This document shows, in pieces, positions 12,501-22,103 of a DNA stretch of 24,593 nucleotides (its first letter is position 1; each line of letters starts with the position of its first letter). The translations under genes were made by a program, and so were the position numbers. The notes beneath the pieces are model-generated. The model was not told the DNA's origin. It saw only the letters and a list, made by a program, of their open reading frames with translations, and made no database searches. This DNA is from Physcia stellaris (Eukaryota; Ascomycota; Lecanoromycetes; Caliciales; Physciaceae): NCBI GenBank assembly GCA_018902385.1, contig JABSSW010000112.1, forward strand, positions 1 to 24,593, in the 5' to 3' direction.

Positions 12501-13200
12501 CATACGAAAAATTTTTTGTTTTGTAACGAAATTTTCAAACACATAAATTGCGAAATCACGACGAAACAATTCATTTTTTTCAACATTTCATTTCGAAAGC
12601 TCGTTTTGTTTGCTTGCGTATTTTTGACGTCATTGTTTTTCAACAACAAAAACGTTTTTTTGTTGTAATTTGAGTAATCACGCAATCATTGATTTTCGCA
12701 ATTTCAAATAAAATCTTTTCGATTTCATAATTTGATGAACTAAAAATCGAAATGCGACAGTGTTTAGAATTTTGCAAACACATTTATCGAAAATTTTTTC
12801 ATTCGAAACAATATTTCGAATATTTGTCGTAACAATGTTACGCAATCGCGTTGTCGATGTTGCAAATTTGATTGAAACAAACACACGTTGATCGTTTTGC
12901 AAATCAAATTGATAATTTTGATTGCGAAACTTGTTTCGCAAAATAAACAAGAATTTATCGTTGTTTTTGTCGTTATCGTTCGATTTCATAAAATCAGATT
13001 TTTTCGACGACGCGTTCGCAAAATTTAATTTGTTTTTGCGATATTTTATATTGAAATCAAACGCAATTAATTTTCAATTCAACGAATTTGTTTCGCATTG
13101 AATTTTTTGATTGTCATAAAATATCGAAAATTGTTGTGATCAAAAATAACGCGAATGAAATGCTTGTTATTTTGCAAATAATGTTTTCAATTTTTGAAAT
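12501..13200 (-). pseudogene. Degraded RNase H end and linker of gypsy pol
   Basis: Two short open stretches (12678-12989 and 12500-12685) lie in the pol coding strand between RNase H and the integrase zinc finger. No motif can be named with confidence. By position it should hold the last part of RNase H and the linker that precedes integrase. Several short frames and stops interrupt it. Confidence 0.45.
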
Positions 13201-13740
13201 CAAACATTATCGTATACAGTTTTTTGTCATGCGTATTTTAATTAATTTCTGTTTTTTTGAATTTGTAATTGAAAAACGCAATGAAATGTTATTGATCGTT
13301 TTTGTTTTTTTGATTGAGCATATCATTTGTTTCGCGATCAAAAACATCAATTTTCATGCGTAGTTTCGTTTTTCAATCATAATGCGTAAAAATAGAAGCA
13401 ATCGTGAATTTAGTTTTGAATTCGTTGAATGCAATTTTAATTTTCTTTGTCATAACAAATGAAAAACGATTTTTTTTTTCGTATCACGCGTCAAATTCGT
13501 AAATGATGTTACGATTTGCGAAAATTTCTTAACAAAACGTTTATAAAATTCAGCAAAATTTAGAAAAATTATGATATTTTTTGCATTTTCGAATTCAAAT
13601 CAATCGACGATTGCGTTTATACGCGAACGTTTCATTTGAATATCATTGCGTTCAACAACGAAATTTAAAAAATTGATTTTTTTTTTGTTGAATTCGCATT
13701 TTTTCAATTTGACATACAAGCGATAACGTAACAACGTTTT
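13201..13740 (-). pseudogene. Broken RNase H domain of gypsy pol
   Basis: RNase H removes the RNA strand during reverse transcription. The segment reading TEIN, stop, NTHDKKL (HDKKL codons at 13217-13231) matches the family's conserved AEINYxIHDKEL stretch. The preceding residues (LRFSITNSKK) match the YSRKLxPA region, with Pro, Gly and Trp replaced or stopped. Several in-frame stops (TGA, TAA) occur upstream of it. It follows the RT directly, as expected for Ty3/gypsy pol. Confidence 0.7.
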
Positions 13741-14480
13741 AAACATCAAACGAACATGCTTTCAATGTTGCTGTTCGTTTTCAAAGTAAATCAGCACATC
13801 ATTCAAATACATTACGCAAAAAACGTCAATGTATGATTTTAATGTTTTATTAACATAAAATTGAAAAATAGCAAAAGCGTTAACAAAATCGAAAAACATA
13901 ATTTGATATTCGTATTGTTCATAACGAATACGAAAAGCAGTTTTTCATTCATTTTTGACGAATACGAATTTTATGATACGCATTTCGAATGTTTATCTTG
14001 ATAAAATGTTTAACATTCGCGAAACGTTTTAGCGTTTCAAACAACAACGACAAATTTAATAATTGTTTTTGATCGTAATTTCATTGAATTTTCGATAATT
14101 CACACATAAACGCAAATTGTCATTTGATTTTTTTGACAAACAAAATGTTTTCGCAATGCGTTGAAAAAACGAATTTATTTTTTTTTCGTCAACGCGTTTT
14201 CGAAATAATTGCGTATAACAATAAATTCGTCGTGCGACATATTGTATATAAATTCAAAACGCGATTTTTTGTTTGATTGCAAATCAATAACATGTTCGAT
14301 TTGATTATGCGTATTCAAATTGTTCGACAACGTTTTGAAAAATATTTCGATTATTTTTTTGATAACATCAAAAATGTAATCGTTGCGATTCATTTGTAAC
14401 GCATCACAACGAACAACATTTCGTTTTCGATATTGATAATTTTGTGTTAAAAAACATTTGATATAACATTGCGACATAAA
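13741..14480 (-). pseudogene. Broken reverse transcriptase of gypsy pol
   Basis: The RT of an LTR retrotransposon copies its RNA into DNA. On the minus strand I read, in order, MSHDEFIVIRNYF (lead-in helix), NDNLRLCVNYRKFNEITIKN (palm start), KTAFRIRYEQYEYQIMFF, FVNAFAIFQFYVNKTLKSYI and the active site YLNDVLIY. The first active-site Asp has become Asn at 13801-13803. Trp codons are TGA at 13945-13947 and 13762-13764. Gly reads Glu or Asp and Pro reads Phe or Ser at family-conserved places. No frameshift is needed between the lead-in helix and YLND, so point mutation rather than indels destroyed the gene. Confidence 0.92.
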
Positions 14481-16440
14481 CACGATCGCGATTCGCAATA
14501 ACAATCATAATTAAATCAACGAATTTTTTCGCAAAACAAAACTGATTGAAATTTGTTTGAATTTTTCATAATTATTATCACGATATAATCAACGACGATT
14601 ATGTTAACGAATGTCAAAATCGACAACATTCAATTATGAATATTCAAAAATCATGTCGTATTCACGCATGTCAATCGTTCAAAAATCAACATTTTGTTTT
14701 TTTACATGTTTTTCATTATTTCGTCATAATATGCACGTTTTCACGACATGCTCATACATTTGAATCACATGATCGTCAACAATTTTTACATGTTGCTTAA
14801 CAATTTTTTTTGAGTTCAAACAATTGCATTTGTTTGACAAAATTTGCGTATATAAAATTCGTTTCGACATCAAAATCAATCAAACAAATAATTGTTGTAT
14901 TGTTTGTTTACGTAACAAATGTTTTGGATTGATAACGTGATTATTAAACACGAAATTTATTTCGTTTTAATTTATTTTCAATGTTTCAACGACAAACATC
15001 AAACTCGTTTTTTTTCGACGATTGATTTTGATTTTGGATTGCGTTTTTCTTGAATTTGCGCATAATTTTCTACACACAAAATTATTTGCTATGTGATTCG
15101 ATTTGTGACATGAAAACATGTGTTTCGAATTTTGAAAATGCGAAATTGTGATTTTGATTTCGATTTTCATTTTTTTTTCATTTTGTTGATTTTGTTGCGA
15201 TTTCGAAAATCGATTTTGATTGTTTTTTTGAACGTTGTCAAACTCAACAAAATTTGTTACGCGAAATTTTTTTGCTTTTATTTTTGTATCGTCATTATTA
15301 CTTTCGTGATTTTTTTGATCATTTTCATTATTTTGTTTTGTTTTCGCAAAGATTGTTCGACGATTTATTTAACGTATCATCGTCGACAACAGTTGTTTCG
15401 CAATCAACAATTAACGATTAATTTGAAATAAGAATCGATTTCATGATTTCGCATTTTTACACACTTGATGCGAATGAAAACATGAATTTTGATCAACAAT
15501 TTTTTTTGTCGTTTTTCGTTCGAAACGCGACGTTTCAATTTGTTTCACAATTTGATTAAATATCGATTGAACGCAACAATATTTTGTCGAAACAATTGCT
15601 TTGACATTCTCAAACGACAATAATCGTGTTCATGATACGAATCATCGAATTGCCAAACAACGTCAACAAATAATTTTTATATTGTTTTCATGTTTGCTTT
15701 TCAAATTGAACATCAACATAATTACGTTATTGATTTTTTTGTCGTCATCAAAAACGACGTCGATCAACTTGTTTTCATTTTTTTTGTTTGAAAACTAACA
15801 AAGTCGAAAACGATATATTTTTTCGCAATCACGCAATCAATTTTCAAATTGTTTCAATTTTCACATTTTTGCGTGTTTGAAATTTTTGATCGTGCGATTC
15901 GTTTTTTGATATGCGAAAACGAGTTTCATATTGATCATCGTTGTTGCGACGACGACGACGATTTCGATCACGTTTCGTTTTCGTTTTGATCAAAAATATT
16001 TTAAAATCATCAATTTTGATTCAACTTTCAGCATTTTGATACGCATTTTCATTTGTTTGAAAATCACGTTTGAATCGACAACAACAAACACAACGACATC
16101 GTTATTTGACGACAACGAAGCAGAATTGTTTTCTCGTTGTGTTTCATTTTGATTAGAATGGTAACAAGCGCCGAATTGAAAAATTGATCAACATTTGAAA
16201 TCAAAATTCGAAAATTGAAATGTGTTTAATTGAAGCGTCGACATCATTAGAATCGACAGAATCATCGTTTTCATCAGAATTTTCGAATTGAAGATCATCA
16301 GACAACTCAATAATTGATCGATAAAAGAAAAAGCATAAAAGAATTGTTTGATTTAAACGACAAGCTTGATTGCGACGCAATCGATACGATCGCACGATCA
16401 CGAATTTGCGAACGAATTTCGCGACGACGAGACGCATTTG
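14481..16440 (-). pseudogene. Gag/protease region of gypsy element, degraded
   Basis: By position, between 5' LTR and RT, this should hold gag and protease. The best motif is MFSCHKSNHIANNF at about 15075-15115, resembling a CCHC zinc knuckle: the second Cys and the His are in register, but the first Cys is visible only in the neighbouring frame and the last Cys is Phe. The minus-strand frame 16201-16437, starting about 55 bases inside the LTR, could be the gag start, but gag proteins are too variable to confirm this. I see no protease motif. Confidence 0.5.
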
Positions 16441-16491
16441 TTGGAATCAAATATTTAATCGAACAGTTTTGACAGTAAAGCAAATTAAAAC

Positions 16492-16735
16492 TGTAAGATT
16501 GTAAGCATTGCGCGATTAAAATGCCATGAATAATAGTATGAATTGCTATGATAAATATTAGACACATAGTAGAACTAATTCAAAAAAAACAGAAAAAGTT
16601 CGTGAAATTTCGAATATATAAGCACGAGATGCGACAACTAGGTTCACAGCGTTTTAACGTTCGTTTGATCGATTTCGTTTCATTACAATTTCTTTTTATC
16701 GTATTGTAAATGAAAATAAAGTTTCGATTGTTTGT
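16492..16735 (-). repeat. 5' LTR of minus-strand gypsy element (outer end uncertain)
   Basis: The block 16492-16690 matches 9258-9457, both starting TGTAAGA on the plus strand. The inner edge is firm at 16492. The outer edge is unclear, because after the shared CATTACAATT the two copies differ and this one seems about 100 bases shorter. The last similarity I see is ATTGTAA with an AATAAA-like stretch near 16703-16720. The gag-like region begins only about 55 bases inside the LTR. I could not identify a tRNA-complementary primer site. Confidence 0.7.
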
Positions 16736-19700
16736 GTTGTTCGTATTCATTCGATTAACGATTTATTAACGTGTTTTCATGATCATATTTGATTGCAATT
16801 TTTTTTTTTTTTTCATGTATCACGCGTGTTTTAATCAAGCGAAATTTTAAATCATTTGTAAATTGTATTGTTATTCAATTTATGAAATGTATGTTAATTG
16901 AATCAATAAATTACGATTTAAACAACAATTTTCGTCGATATTGCACAAATGAATAAATAAAATGAAAATCGAATAACACAATTTGACGATGAAATAATTG
17001 AAATTTCGTTTTTTTTTTTCGATCGTTTTCAATTCGTCAATTTTTATAATACGCGTTCGATGATTTTGTATTTTGCGAATCGAATATTCGTAAATTTGAC
17101 GCATTTTCAATAATTGCAAACGTTAATTATTCAAATACGCGAATTTGTTTGAATTTTGAAAAACGATTGTTTTGACGTCAAAAAAAAATCGTTGAAAATT
17201 CAACATTATTATTTTGCAATCGATACGCGATCACGAAAAAAACAAAATTAATTTCGTTTTTTCAATACGTTCAAACACGACGTCGTTTCGATGTTTGCGA
17301 AAATTGCATATTCAAACACAAAATATCGAATTGTTTATTCAATAAATGCATTCAATTTTTCAATATTTTAAATATTAAATTTTTTTTCAAATTCGATGCG
17401 TGTTCAATTCGAAATCGTGAAAATGATATTTCAAATTATCGTCACAAACGTAAAATTCGTTGACGAAAAAAAATTTAAAATTTCGATTAAAAATGATGAA
17501 AATTATTTTGTCGCAAATTTGTTTTTTCGCGACGATTATCGAACAAACGTTGTCGATTGTTATTTTCAAAAACGATCACGACAAATAATCGTACGCGATT
17601 CAATGAAAACAACAACGACGACGAATCGTTAAATAATCGTTCGAACGTTGTCGACGATTGTCATTGTTTTTGTTTCAAAACGAAAAAAACGAAAACGAAA
17701 ATTTTCGATTTGAACAACATTATAACGATTACGACGACGAATTCGATTTCGATTTCGAATTTGTTTCGAATAATATTGTTTTTACGTTCGAAAAAAATAA
17801 AATCGACAAAACATTTTTTTTCAAAACGAAATAAATTTTGAATTTCAATTTCACGACGATTAATCGTCGTAAAAAAAATTTATTTTCGTTTTTTGCGTGT
17901 TTTCGATTCGAATAATGTCGTAAAATTTACGTAACGTCGAATCGAAATGTGACGAAAAACAAAACGAAAAAAAAAAAAAAAAACGAAATGAAAAAATAAA
18001 TATGCGTTGTAAAAAAATAAAATTATGTTATAAAAATTTTTATATTGAAAAACGATTTTATTGCAAAAATCGTTATATACGATATTGCAAAAATTTTAAC
18101 AATTTTTGAAAAATTTATGTTGATTTTTTTGTTATAATTAATTTCATTGTTTGTTTTTTTTTTGATTTTTGCAAAATTCATCGAATTAATACGAATAAAC
18201 ATTTTGATTTATTGATTTAACGAAAACAAAATTTCATTGTTTAAAATTCAATTGATTTTATCAAACAAATGTTTTTTCAAAATTATGTTTTGACATAAAA
18301 ATTCGATGAAATGATTTTTATTGTACATATTTTGCGTTTTTAATTTTCGAATTAATTACGTTTTAACGAATTTTTAATCAACACGAATGAATTGTACGAA
18401 TATTTTTTTCATTGTAACAATTGTTGATTCAAACGTTATAATTGATGCACGTCAATTGCGATCAAAATGTTTTTCATTTATTTTGTTTCAAATTATGATG
18501 TTGATAAAATGAAATTGATGCAAAAATCGATATGAATTAATTTTGTTTCGAATTGATTTTATGAATTTTAATTTTTTTTTTTTTAAAACGTTGTTGCATA
18601 TTTAACGACAATATTTTGTTATCATAAAAAAATTTATTTTGTGATGTACAATTATTGATATAATTATCGTTATATAATTCATTGCAATCATCATAAACAT
18701 ATTTTTCATTTGTCGTTTTTTAAAATGTTTTTGAAACAAATCAAATTCGAATTGCAAATGCGTCGACGACGTGCATATAAAATATTTTGTTAATTGTTTT
18801 TGATATTTTCACGAATTTTGTCATTTTCATATTGTTTTTTCGTGATTGTGAAATTTTCATATGCATACACGACGAAAAATTACAATAATTTTCGTTTTGT
18901 TTTCGAAAATTTGTGAATTATGATTTTATATTCAAAATTTGTTTGTCAATTCAATTACAAATCATTAAATTGATGTTTATTGTAATACGATCATAAAAAA
19001 TTTTGTTCGCATTTCGTTTTCAATGAAATAAATTACAAAAATATATTTTATACGTTGTTATTATTTTTTTTGTTTTTTATGATTGTTTATTTTATCGCAT
19101 ACATGTTTATATTTCACAAAATTTTGATTTCGCAATTTTGTAACAAAAAATCAAAAACAATATTGCATAACATTAAATTTTACAATTTTTCGACTTTTAT
19201 TCGATCAAAATTTTCACGACAAATCAATTAACATTTTTTTAATTTACAAATTCAATCGTAAATTTCGATTTTTGATTTAACGTCGAATTTGACATCGACA
19301 TTTTTTTTTTACATGTTTATTCATTATGCGATTTTTCGTTTTTCGCGCGATTTTTTCGAAAATACGTTTTCGTTTGATCAAATTTCGTTTCATTGTCGAT
19401 TCGTAACGTTTGTCAAATTCGACATTCAACAACAATAATTCGCGAACGTTGAACAATCAAATTCGTAACAAAATGTATGCAAAAAAAAACACACAAAAAT
19501 TAATATAACAATATTAATACGATGCAAACGACGAAAAACGATAATAACGAAAACGAATTGAATAATGAAAAATATGATGTTTATGAAAAAATTCAAATGA
19601 AACATGATGTGAAATGAAAACGAAAACAAAAACGAAAAAAATCGTCAAAAATTAAAATCGAAAAAGAATTGTAAAAACAACGATAATAATAAAAAACAAC

Positions 19701-20140
19701 GAAACATGATAAAAAATTGTTTTCATAAATATCGCAACATTTTTTTACATTTAATTTTCACGTTAAAATCGATTTATGTTATTCATTGATTTAACATTTT
19801 GAATTTATATGATATTTTGTGATCGAAAATTGTTCGAAACGAAATTCAAAATCGTGCGAAAATTTTCAAAACGCAAAATACGAAAATTTAACAAATCATT
19901 TTTTATCGTTGCATAAATGTTCATCGTTTTGCGTCATAAAAATTTAAAAAATTTGTCATTAAAAACGAACAAACTTTTTTTCATTTTATTTTGAATAATC
20001 AACGTATTTGATATCAATGTTTCAATGATTTAACGATAAATGAATTTCGTAAACGTTTATTCGTTCGACGTTAAAAACGTTCAATTTTTTTAAACGAATT
20101 GATTTTTGTATTTTTGTCGCGTTTTATCGCGTTTCAATCG
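16736..20140. other. AT-rich, CpT/CpC-depleted DNA without recognisable gene
   Basis: Only short open frames occur and no transposon motif was recognised. Block 18301-18420 has 7 CpG, 12 CpA/TpG and no CpT/ApG or CpC/GpG. A long A run lies near 17967-17984 and T runs near 16799-16813. A patch at about 17690-17770 reads as an Asp/Glu/Phe-rich peptide in one frame, but its simple GAT/TTC repetition makes coding doubtful. It is probably old repeat DNA of the same kind as 3585-9257, now separated from it by the younger gypsy insertion. Confidence 0.75.
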
Positions 20141-20210
20141 AGATTTTTTTATTGTTGTTTTTATGCTTGATTTCATTCGAAATCTTTTTACTCGATAAAA
20201 TTCATGATGA
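20140..20210. other. Boundary between mutated AT-rich block and normal DNA
   Basis: CpT, ApG and GpG are absent up to about 20,140. Single instances then appear near 20141, 20165, 20184 and 20191, and from about 20,210 all dinucleotides occur normally. The change takes roughly 70 bases. No LTR end or inverted repeat marks it. Confidence 0.8.
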
Positions 20211-20465
20211 AGTGTATTGCAGTGTGCGGTATACGACAGCACGTCTTGACGAACCCAAGCGAGATGTGATGAGCGTCGGTAGCGGCGTAGCAATCGCCAT
20301 CGCATCAAATCCTTCTGAATCCAGATTGTAAGTACCATCCGAAGAATTAGTATACGACGTATGTGATCCAGAAGTCCCATGACTTGAATCGAGGTATTCG
20401 ATGGCTCTCCTAGCTTTATGCACCAACAGCAGAATCCCTAGGTCTCCCAAAATGTTCCCGAGCAT
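20202..20465 (-). pseudogene. Possible 3'-truncated small gene or gene fragment of unknown function
   Basis: This is an 87-codon minus-strand frame, diverging from the HET gene with 75 bases between the start codons. It starts MLGNILGDLGILLLVHKARR, a hydrophobic then basic segment, followed by a Ser/Thr/Gly-rich part. A stop lies directly before the ATG, so upstream extension in this frame is impossible without a splice. Its TGA stop (20202-20204) sits exactly at the edge of the mutated block. If it were a mutated Trp, the frame would run on about 26 codons into the AT-rich DNA. I recognise no family. It may be a real fragment cut off by spreading mutation, or a chance frame. Confidence 0.3.
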
Positions 20466-20540
20466 CTAGAGAGGGACGAGCAGCTAAGCCCATAGAACGA
20501 GAGTACAGCCACAGCTGTATCCAACATCCCTTTTCAAGAA

Positions 20541-22103
20541 ATGCGCCTCCTCCATGCATCGAGCCTGGAACTCAAGGATTTCCCGGCCAATCAAATCCCA
20601 CCGTACGCCATACTTTCACATACATGGGGCGAAGATGAAGTCCTTTACACAGATATCCAAGAAGGAAAGCCCAAGGGTAACGCAGGATACAAGAAGATTC
20701 AGCAGTCTTGCAAGCGAGCTGCCGCAGATGGCTACGAGTACGTTTGGGTGGACACCTGCTGCATAGACAAAAGAAGTAGCGCCGAGCTGTCAGAGGCTAT
20801 CAATTCAATGTTCAATTGGTATCAGAGAGCGGCCGTCTGCTATGCCTATCTTGCCGACGTCTCAAGCGATGACGGTTGCAAAGGTCCAGATTCCGATTTC
20901 GCGAGAAGTCGGTGGTTTAAGCGTGGATGGACTCTGCAAGAGCTTATAGCACCGGCAAATCTCATCTTCATGTCCCGAGACTGGATCGAAATCGGATCAA
21001 AAATCAGCTTGCGTGTCTCACTTGCGGAAATTACTGGTATCGAGGAGTGCATACTTGATGGTCGATTAGGTCTTGGTACTGCAAGCGTGGCGCAACGTAT
21101 GTCCTGGGCTTCCTACAGAAAGACAACAAGGAAAGAAGATATTGCATACTGCTTGATGGGTCTTTTCGGGGTCAACATGCCACTACTGTATGGAGAAGAA
21201 GACAAGGCTTTCATCAGGCTGCAAGAGGAGATCATTAAAGATTCAGACGATCACTCTATTTTTGCTTGGACTGACCCTACCACAGCTGCGCATGATATGC
21301 ATGGAATGTTGGCTAAGTCACCGGCGAGTTTTGCCATGTCTCGCGAGATTGTGCCACATTATGACTCAGCCATAGCTCCATACTCGATAACTAATCGAGG
21401 TTTACGTATAGAGTTGCCCCTAATCTCCGTACCTGATGGAGATATGTACCTTGCAGCGCTCAACTGTGCAGTCCCGCCGGATTACAAGAATTTATTCTGT
21501 ATCTTCTTGAAAAGCTTGAATTGGGGAGCTCGTCAATTTGCCAGGGTGAAAGCAAATACTTTAATTCAAATGGATGATGTAGGAAAACCCGTCACTGTGT
21601 TCATACGTCAGAGCCTGTCCTTCTATGATCTGAACGGCACTCGTTATTTCTTTCAGATACGCAACGTTAACAGCGAATATCATGAGTATCCTGGCTATAA
21701 GCTGCTCAGAGGCTACACTCCTCCGAAGAAGGTCTGGCCATCGATAATACCGAAGGTCATACAGGAGCGAGATATTGAATTTAGTAAAGGCGAGAATAAG
21801 CTAGCTGGGGCAATCTTGTTCGATCATGCTGCCGGCGCCAATCCTGCTGCCGGCGCCAGTCCTGCTGTCCTGCTTGGCACAATAACTTCTGACCAAGTCG
21901 GCTTTGATATGTGCTTCTTATCCAGAATTGAGCTCACTGGTTTGGAAGCTGTTTCGCCAAGATTCAACTCTTCGCCGGAGGAAACTGATATGATCTTGGG
22001 AGACAGTTTATATCGAGTCAGTGTGGTAGACATTGAACACTATCCTGGAGTTCAAAAATGGATCTTGGATATTTCTGTAAAAGCCGTCCACGTACCTAAG
22101 TAA
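20541..22103 (+). CDS. HET-domain protein (heterokaryon incompatibility type), 520 aa
   Basis: HET-domain proteins take part in fungal vegetative incompatibility and related cell-death responses when genetically different hyphae fuse. All three classic HET motifs are present and intact: PYAILSHTWG at residues 21-30, YVWVDTCCIDK at 67-77 and SRWFKRGWTLQELIAP at 123-138. The region after them (about 175-245), with ASVAQRMSWAS, EDIAYCLMGLF and MPLLYGE, is the usual continuation in the HET-E-like group. The C-terminal half (about 250-520) has no domain I can name, and no NACHT or WD40 repeats are present, so this is a stand-alone type. The start is the first ATG, and MRLL is the family's typical N-terminus. 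The gene needs no intron and has no stop or frameshift. An 18-base tandem duplication lies at 21828-21863. Base composition is normal, unlike the adjacent AT-rich block. Confidence 0.96.
   Translation: MRLLHASSLELKDFPANQIPPYAILSHTWGEDEVLYTDIQEGKPKGNAGYKKIQQSCKRAAADGYEYVWVDTCCIDKRSSAELSEAINSMFNWYQRAAVCYAYLADVSSDDGCKGPDSDFARSRWFKRGWTLQELIAPANLIFMSRDWIEIGSKISLRVSLAEITGIEECILDGRLGLGTASVAQRMSWASYRKTTRKEDIAYCLMGLFGVNMPLLYGEEDKAFIRLQEEIIKDSDDHSIFAWTDPTTAAHDMHGMLAKSPASFAMSREIVPHYDSAIAPYSITNRGLRIELPLISVPDGDMYLAALNCAVPPDYKNLFCIFLKSLNWGARQFARVKANTLIQMDDVGKPVTVFIRQSLSFYDLNGTRYFFQIRNVNSEYHEYPGYKLLRGYTPPKKVWPSIIPKVIQERDIEFSKGENKLAGAILFDHAAGANPAAGASPAVLLGTITSDQVGFDMCFLSRIELTGLEAVSPRFNSSPEETDMILGDSLYRVSVVDIEHYPGVQKWILDISVKAVHVPK
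21828..21863 (+). repeat. Two-copy 18-base tandem repeat inside the HET gene
   Basis: Two adjacent 18-base units differ at one base and encode AAGANP and AAGASP (residues 430-441). A third partial unit (GCTGTCCTG) follows. The repeat keeps the frame and is GC-rich against the rest of the gene. It is a likely site of copy-number change by slippage. Confidence 0.9.

Larger units (their letters stand above)
9258..16735 (-). mobile_element. Near-complete Ty3/gypsy chromovirus-type element, inactivated
   Basis: Two direct-repeat LTRs (from 9258 and from 16492) flank a minus-strand internal region. Its domain order is gag-like, RT, RNase H, integrase and chromodomain, which is the Ty3/gypsy order. 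The right LTR is therefore the 5' LTR and the left one the 3' LTR; the total is about 7.5 kb. Every enzymatic domain carries stops and lost catalytic residues. Residual CpT/ApG is clearly more frequent than in the flanking DNA (4 of 23 C-containing dinucleotides in block 12181-12300), so this copy appears younger than its surroundings. GATTG precedes the left LTR (9253-9257) and also occurs at 16726-16730, but the bases before the second copy do not fit an LTR end, so a target duplication is not established. Confidence 0.88.

Noticed and set aside
15948-15962. GAC trinucleotide run as a functional microsatellite
   Set aside because: Only about five units within the degraded gag region; no sign of function.
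9258-16735. LTRs read as belonging to a plus-strand element because of the TATATAAGC box and AATAAA-like sequence on the plus strand
   Set aside because: All readable gag/pol domains between the LTRs are on the minus strand and start right beside the 16492 edge. TATA-like and AATAAA-like strings are expected by chance in such AT-rich DNA.
17396-17841. Overlapping plus-strand frames with acidic and Thr/Asn-rich peptides as a gene
   Set aside because: Short and low in complexity, with frames made of repeated GAT/TTC/ACG triplets and no conserved motif or start context.
1-20140. AT-rich block as mitochondrial or other organellar DNA
   Set aside because: No organellar genes or tRNAs, very frequent CpG, nuclear-type gypsy elements, and direct continuity with a nuclear HET gene.
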